From positions 12,578,390 through 12,642,389 of the forward strand of contig NC_037275.1 in NCBI RefSeq assembly GCF_000002425.4: a DNA stretch of 64,000 bases, read 5' to 3'. The notes beneath the pieces are model-generated. The model saw only the letters and a list, made by a program, of their open reading frames with translations. It did no database searches and was not told the origin of the DNA. Within the stretch, counting starts at the first letter, position 1. Each line of letters begins with the position of its first letter. The stretch is from Physcomitrium patens. Taxonomy: Eukaryota; Streptophyta; Bryopsida; Funariales; Funariaceae. This document shows, in pieces, positions 58,140 through 64,000 of this stretch. The position numbers and the translations under genes are program-made.

Positions 58140-59460
58140 TAATTATAATTCAAAGAGGTTGGTAATATTGATGATTGATGCAAATCCAATAGGTATTGGA
58201 TGGACTATTAGACAAAATTATGAAGAGAAAAATAAATATGTAATTAGATTTGAAGCAAAGGTTTTAAATCCTCATCAAAGGGCTTATATACATATCAAGA
58301 GCGAGTTATGTGGCATAATAACTGCAATAAAAAATTAAAAAGAAAACTTAATTGGTACAACAATGATTGTTGAAATGGATTATCTACTATTATTAGGTAT
58401 GATTGCTAGTTGTTCATTACAAGATATTTTAATGTTATAGTAGATAGAACATATTAATTCTATAAATTTAAAATTTGAGCATATTTAAAAAAATAATAAT
58501 GAAATTATAGATATATTGTTGCGAGTATTATATGATAATGAAGAGGATATGATTGATGATAAAAAAAATATTGGTACTAACTTTTATTCAACTTCATGTA
58601 CAAAAATAGAAAGATTATATTTGACTACATAATTTGAAGTATTTTTGGAGAAATTATATGATGGTGAATAGTTGTACATTGAAAAGTACTTAAGTACATT
58701 AAAGCGGTAAGAAGATTGGACATATTATGAGTTTAAAAGAATTTGGAAGAAGGCTTATGGATATTATTTTAAGATAGATTTTTGTAGAAGCATCCAAAGC
58801 AAAAGGATGGAGTGTCACAATAAGTTGTATGTAACTATGGCACTCAACAAAATATTGTTAAATAATTTCATGAAAGTTGTTGGGCTAAATATCAAGGCAT
58901 TTGGGCAATATTTGCAAAGATAAAAGAAAAATATTGGTGGAAGGACATGTATAAGGATGTAAGAGATTTTGTAGGATTTTGTGAGATTTATCAAATATAT
59001 TCAAATATTTTTCATGGAAATGGATTCTATCCAATATATCCATTAGCAATTCATTATAAATAGGTGGTTGATTTACTTGCAATGCCAATTGATTTTTGAA
59101 AAAAGAAATATTTAGTACTTGCTTGAGAAGATTTGATAAATCAAATAGAAGAAAGAAGACTTTGAACAAAGACTAAAGAAGGAATATATTGATTTATATT
59201 GGAAGAAATTATTTGCTAATATAATTGTGCTGGAAATATCACTATGGATAAAAGAAAATTAGATGCAAATGAAGCACAAAAGTTCTTTGAGAGGATGGCC
59301 ATTAAACTTGTATTAATAATCATATATAATCTGGAAGGAAATAGCAAGAGTGAATGTACAATTGTTAAAAAATTGATTAAAGCATGCAAAGGTAAGATAG
59401 GTGATTGGCCTAACTTATTACTATTTGTATTATAGATGGTGTCATATTATATATTGTCTT
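58140..59460 (+). pseudogene. Decayed RNase H and integrase start of element G
   Basis: RNase H motif MIDANPIGIGWTIRQ at about 58170-58215, with VIRFEAKVLNPHQRAY and KSELCGIITAI following, then TMIVEMDYLLLLGM. The integrase zinc-domain and core are barely readable (58800-59460). Multiple stops. Confidence 0.65.
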
Positions 59461-59464
59461 GTTA

Positions 59465-60740
59465 GGGAATGCACTAGGCATCTAGCTGTGGAAGATGAAG
59501 TTATGGCATTACAAGTATCCAAGAAATCCTAATAGATTTTATTTATACAAAAAGAATATAATCCGAATTTCAATTCAAAAGTGCTAGAAATACTCTTTTT
59601 AGTAGCCTCAATCATACATATATCCCAATTACCTTATACTTTTATATTTAAGCAATTTAGATTTTTCTTATAAACCTGAATCCTTATTAGTGAGCTTTGA
59701 CAAGTTGTAACTTCTAATCTAACCATCCACTTGATGTGAAATTTTGCATGTAATTGGTAATGTAAGTTATCTACATGCTCAAGAAATTTCAGCCTAATCC
59801 AATTTATAGATTTTGAGAAAAACTCAAAAAAACTACACTAATGTCACTTATCTACCAACTTGAAAGGTGATGCAGAAGTTCTAGTAGTAATTTTTTCTTT
59901 ACCAACTATTAACTTAAACTCAAAATTAGTGTATAGCTTGATCTTTAAGTCTTCCAACACCATGCAAAATTTTACCTTGATCTAATGAGTAGATCTCTAG
60001 ATATCATAGAAACCCTATCCAACTCCAAACTGTCAACTTCTAGTATATTCTTATACCAAAACCTAGATATCTCTCAATTGTATTATTGGATTATCACAAA
60101 ATTTCACATACACTTAGAAAACCTAATTAACCAAGTACTACCAAAATTTGAACTGTAGATGTGATATCAATTATACAAACTAGTCAAGAGTACTAGACCT
60201 AGTTTCATTGCATAAATTTCAAATTGCGAATATAAATCCTAACTTTCAACAATAATTGATAAGTCTCAACAAATCCTACCAAAACCAGCCTTATGTCTCT
60301 AAAACAAGCTCCAACCTAGCTCTCAAATCCTAATCTCTGATCTTTGAATGAAATCCTATTTTGTCTTAAGCAGTTGTTATAGTAGTCAAAGGTTTGATTT
60401 TGACCCTGTCTCACAAACGGTCAATCCTTGGATATCAATCTAATCTATCCTAAGGATTTTTTAGCCCAAACCTACCTTCAACTTAATCCTAGTATTAACT
60501 ATATTAATTATTTATGTCATGTAACTTGATTTTATTAATTTATGGTCTTTTGAAGGTAGTAAAAGAATCTCTATAGCCTAGAAGGTAAAATTACTAATTA
60601 ACCTTCAACCTACTAACTATTAAGATAAGAAAATAATCTAAGAGGCTTTTATAAAAGCCATGTTTAGATACTTCAAATTATTATTGAACCAAAATTATTA
60701 GATATTAATTAAAAATTCAATTTTGATTATAGTTTCACTA
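59465..60740. other. Block interrupting the integrase of element G
   Basis: Sequence without similarity to element G, rich in short recurring motifs such as AAATTTTGCATG, AAAATTTTACCTTGATCTAAT and CACAAAATTTCACATACAC. These resemble motif strings in 41.4-42.4 kb and 53.1-53.9 kb, but the repeat class is not recognised. No coding frame. Confidence 0.45.
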
Positions 60741-61240
60741 TATAGTTGTATTACATCACAATAGTGGATTGTACAACTCGTAGTACAATTAGGACATACA
60801 TGCTGGTAGAATTGATATATGGACAAAAATTGGTAATACAAACAGAGGAGGTTGTACTAACATGGGATATATTACCTTAGAAAGATATTTTAATAAGAGA
60901 AGAATTATTAACATTACAAATTAGACAACTTGAAAGAAGATCCAAGGACATTGAGGTAGCTATAAAGAAATTGAAAGAGACAAGAGAAAAATAATAAGAA
61001 GAGGTTTGACAAAAAGCATTGATTGCATCTAAAATTAATTCAAAATAATAATTGGATGCTAATTCATGATAGTAGTTTGGACAACCAACATAGCATGGTA
61101 AAGAAATTTGTAAGGAGATGGTTTAGGCCTTATGTTGTCAAATAAGTATACAACAATGGAACATACTTGTTACGAGAACTTGATGGTATAAAATTAAAGA
61201 TATCTATAGCAAGTAAGAAAATTAAGTTATTTAAACAAAA
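60741..61240 (+). pseudogene. Decayed integrase C-terminus of element G
   Basis: Readable across frames: MLVELIYGQK, TEEVVLTWDILP, REELLTLQIRQLERRSKDIEVAIKKLKETREK and later RELDGIKLKI. This ends the polyprotein of this lineage; no chromodomain is visible after it. Confidence 0.7.
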
Positions 61241-61340
61241 AGGTGAAAATATTAGTTTTGATGAAGAACAAAATCTATTATAAGAAATTGAGAGAGAAAA
61301 AAAGAGTAAATTAAAGATTAAGAAGAAACCTTGAGATTGA

Positions 61341-64000
61341 CTGACATCTATGTATTAAGAGAGAGATTCAAGGTAATAAAGCTAAGATATGATGTTATCT
61401 TTGATATGCCATAGCTAGAAATAGAAAATAAGCAAGTTAATTAGATAGCAAGGACAACCTCCTTCAAAGATGGTGGATGCAAGGTGGCTCTTTATACTTT
61501 CGCATTGAGTGAAGAAGAAAAATAATTTGGAACTAAAGACTTACTTGGAGGGATGACTTTTATGAAGAAGCAAATACATCATAAGCAATCAGTATATATG
61601 GTGGTTCCAAATCTTACATCAATGGTGGAAAAGATAGTCGAAGGAATAGAATGAGGAGAACAACTTATACTAAAATATCAGAATGTCTTTTCAATCAACC
61701 TATCTAGTGGCATGCCTCCTGATCAAGGTACCTTCTTTCAAATAAAACTATTTCTTAGAGCCAAACTAGCAAGTCGATCAATTTATTATCCAGTATCAAA
61801 TAAACTTGAAGAGTTGCGAAAGACATTAGACAAATTTTTAGAAAAGAATCTCATTTGAAAAAATACATCACTATGAGAAGCACCTATATTCTTTGCATCT
61901 AAGAAGAATGGTAGACTTTGACTTTGCATGTACTATCGAGGCCTCAATAAGCAGACTATTAAAAATGTATATCTACTTCCATGCATGGATGATCTTCTTG
62001 ATCAACTTCAAAATGTGACCATCTTTAGCAAATTGGATCTTTGAAGTGGCTATTGATAGACACCTATTACAAGAAAGGATATAGAAAAGATAGCATTTTG
62101 TATGTACTATAGACATTTTTAATACCTTGTTTTATCTTTTGGCCTCTCCAATACTCCAACCCGTTTTATGGATCACATGAACATATTATTTTGGGACCTT
62201 TTGGACAAATATGTAATTTTTTTCATTGATGATATCCTTGTATATAATAAAATCCTTGAAAAGCATAAGAAACACCTATGAAAAGTGTTGTGCCAACTAC
62301 AAGATAGTTGTTTCTATCGCAAGCAATCAAAATATGAACTTTGGAAGTCAAAAGTCATCTTTTTGAGATATGTGGTGTCCTTTGAAGGCATGCACATGGA
62401 ACAAGATAAGATGAAAGTAGTGAAGGATTGACCAACTTCTAAGGATGCTTCTAAAGTTTTTTCATTTTTAGGCCATGCTGGATATTATTACTGTTTTGTT
62501 TGATGATTTGTACTTATTGCTACCTTGTTGATAAATCTATTAGAGAAGGATATTCTATTTGAATGAAAATTGGAATAACAAAAAGCCTTTGATAGGTTGA
62601 AAGAAATACTCATTATTGCTATAATATTGTAATCATATGATTCTAACATTCCTTATACATTTGATATTGATACTTCCAACTTTGTTATTAAAGTGGTCTT
62701 TTAATAAGACTTTGATAGGGACCTTCAACTTGTGGTGTATGAATCATGCAAGCTTAGAAGAACAAAGTACAATTATTCTACATATGATCAAAAATTATTA
62801 GCAATTATATATGGTACAAAGATGTAACAATACTATTTGTTGAGGAAGCTAATGGTTGTTTGGACTGACCATCGATTCTTGCTACATAATTTGTATCTAA
62901 AAAATATGAAATCACAATATCGTCATTGAAAAGAACAGTTTTAGTTTTTTGATATCAAGCTTCAGTACAAGCAACGGCAACAACATATTGTGCCAGACAG
63001 CTTATCAAAGAAACCAAATTTGAAGGTTGAATTGGATGACAAGGCAGAAGTTGCTACCATTAGTAGTATTATTTCAAACCTAATCAAAAAAGTAGAATGG
63101 AAGGAAGTTTTGCATCGAGATGCTTATTTCAAAATTAATTAGCGATTGGCTGAAAATAGAGAATATACAGTATGAAAATTATAGTTTTAGTGAAAGCTTG
63201 CTCTATTTCAAGAAGCAGATTTATGTACCTGATAATATTATACTCTAGATGTGCATACTTCAAGAAGAACATGACATCCTAATATCTCAACATCTAAGGC
63301 GAGAAAAGATTGTAGAATGAATCTGAAGGATATGATTTTGGATAATTTTGAATTGTGGTGTTTGAGCTTTTGTGTACTCCAATAAGTCACGTCAATATAA
63401 TAAAACATGCAACATAGCGACTCTTGGATTATTGTAGCCAATTCTACTATTTATGGCATATTAGGAATAGGTGACTATAGATCTCATTACATGTTTGTTG
63501 TAGACGCCTCATGATTACATTGTTGTTGCCATCTTTGTGGATTGACTCTTGAAGCAACTTCACTTAATTGTAATATGCTTAGATATTGATGATATAATAC
63601 TTGTGCAAGTCTTCTTTAATACTATCTTTTGTTACCATGGATTATTTTGTGTCATCATTTTAGATCAGGATCTATGCTTCATAAAAAGTTTTTGGTAAGC
63701 CTTGCTCAAGCTACTAGGTACATCACTTGCCACATCTACAACTTTCTATCTCTAATAAATGGACAAACAAAGCATGTAAATTAGACCTTAAAAGATAAGT
63801 TGTAGACATTTGTGATAGTCCATTATAATAACTAGGATGAATATTTGATATCCTTAAATTTTATTTATAATAATAGTATTTAAACAAGTACTAGACATTC
63901 ACCATTTTTTCTTAGCACTAATCAACATCCGATTATTCTAAAAAATTTCTATTGTTTAATTGACACCAATAATTCAACAATTGAGGAATTTATACAAAAA
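61341..64000 (+). mobile_element. Element H, decayed Ty3/gypsy pol, cut by window edge
   Basis: Plus strand: reverse transcriptase from about 61690 ([50 protein letters not shown]), RNase H near 62640-62900 (FDIDTSNFVI, YSTYDQKLLAIIYG), the junction motif HIVPDSLSKKP near 62985, and a decayed integrase from about 63480 to the edge (LDQDLCF, QTDGQ-like at 63760). Many stops. A third gypsy lineage, with an FIDD rather than YLDD catalytic motif. No LTR was seen. Confidence 0.8.

Larger units (their letters stand above)
54651..61340 (+). mobile_element. Element G, decayed Ty3/gypsy of a different lineage
   Basis: Begins inside or against element F and reads on the plus strand: a protease-like region (about 54830-55230, ALIDHGLKINLISKELY), a long reverse transcriptase region (56850-57970), RNase H (58140-58600), and integrase pieces (58640-59460 and 60740-61240). 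Two blocks interrupt it, about 55445-56700 and 59465-60740. LTR ends were not located. It contains many stops and is inactive. Confidence 0.75.

Overview
This is nuclear DNA of a land plant, very probably a bryophyte and most likely a moss. The sequence shows intron-containing plant genes as small, less AT-rich islands, a plant nuclear tRNA gene, and very AT-rich DNA packed with decayed LTR retrotransposons of the Ty3/gypsy chromovirus kind. The moss assignment is an inference from the style of the retroelements and genes; no species can be proven from the sequence alone.

Layout. 1-12.1 kb is a nest of retrotransposons: a plus-strand element (A, 3544-10063, target-site duplication CCTTG) sits inside the gag of an older minus-strand element (C), which appears to sit inside a still older one (D). 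12.1-15.7 kb is AT-rich DNA with a 57-bp tandem repeat. 15.7-27.3 kb is a decayed minus-strand element (E) split by a very young complete element (B, 16137-22149, duplication ATTTG, two 530-bp LTRs with one difference). 27.3-29.9 kb is AT-rich filler. 29.9-47.7 kb holds the real genes: an NFD6-like small organelle-targeted protein (+), a tRNA-Gly(CCC) (+), a three-exon cationic amino acid transporter (-) and a three-exon sphingolipid delta-4 desaturase (-). 47.7-51.9 kb has several degenerate tandem arrays. 51.9-64 kb holds three further decayed plus-strand gypsy elements (F, G, H), with G belonging to a clearly different lineage from A-F.

The most interesting signal lies in the retrotransposons. 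Elements A, B, C and F each carry, exactly two bases after the 5' LTR, an 11-nt stretch complementary to the 11 nt expected to begin their transcript, about 31 bases downstream of a TATATATA box. Family A uses one 11-mer and family B/C/F another, so both partners have changed together. This is the arrangement known for self-priming Tf1/sushi-type elements and replaces a tRNA primer. A and B also share an inverted repeat across the predicted start of transcription, a leader hairpin (three tandem copies in A, with compensatory stem changes), a gag-pol arrangement that needs a -1 frameshift, and a small third ORF after pol with a conserved GHYRWL motif (also traceable in E). Element A carries a U5-leader-U3 patch from family B in place of the integrase core, and the nearly intact element B has Asn instead of the second catalytic Asp of integrase.

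The cellular genes look unrelated to one another: amino acid import, sphingolipid long-chain-base desaturation, an organelle protein, and translation.
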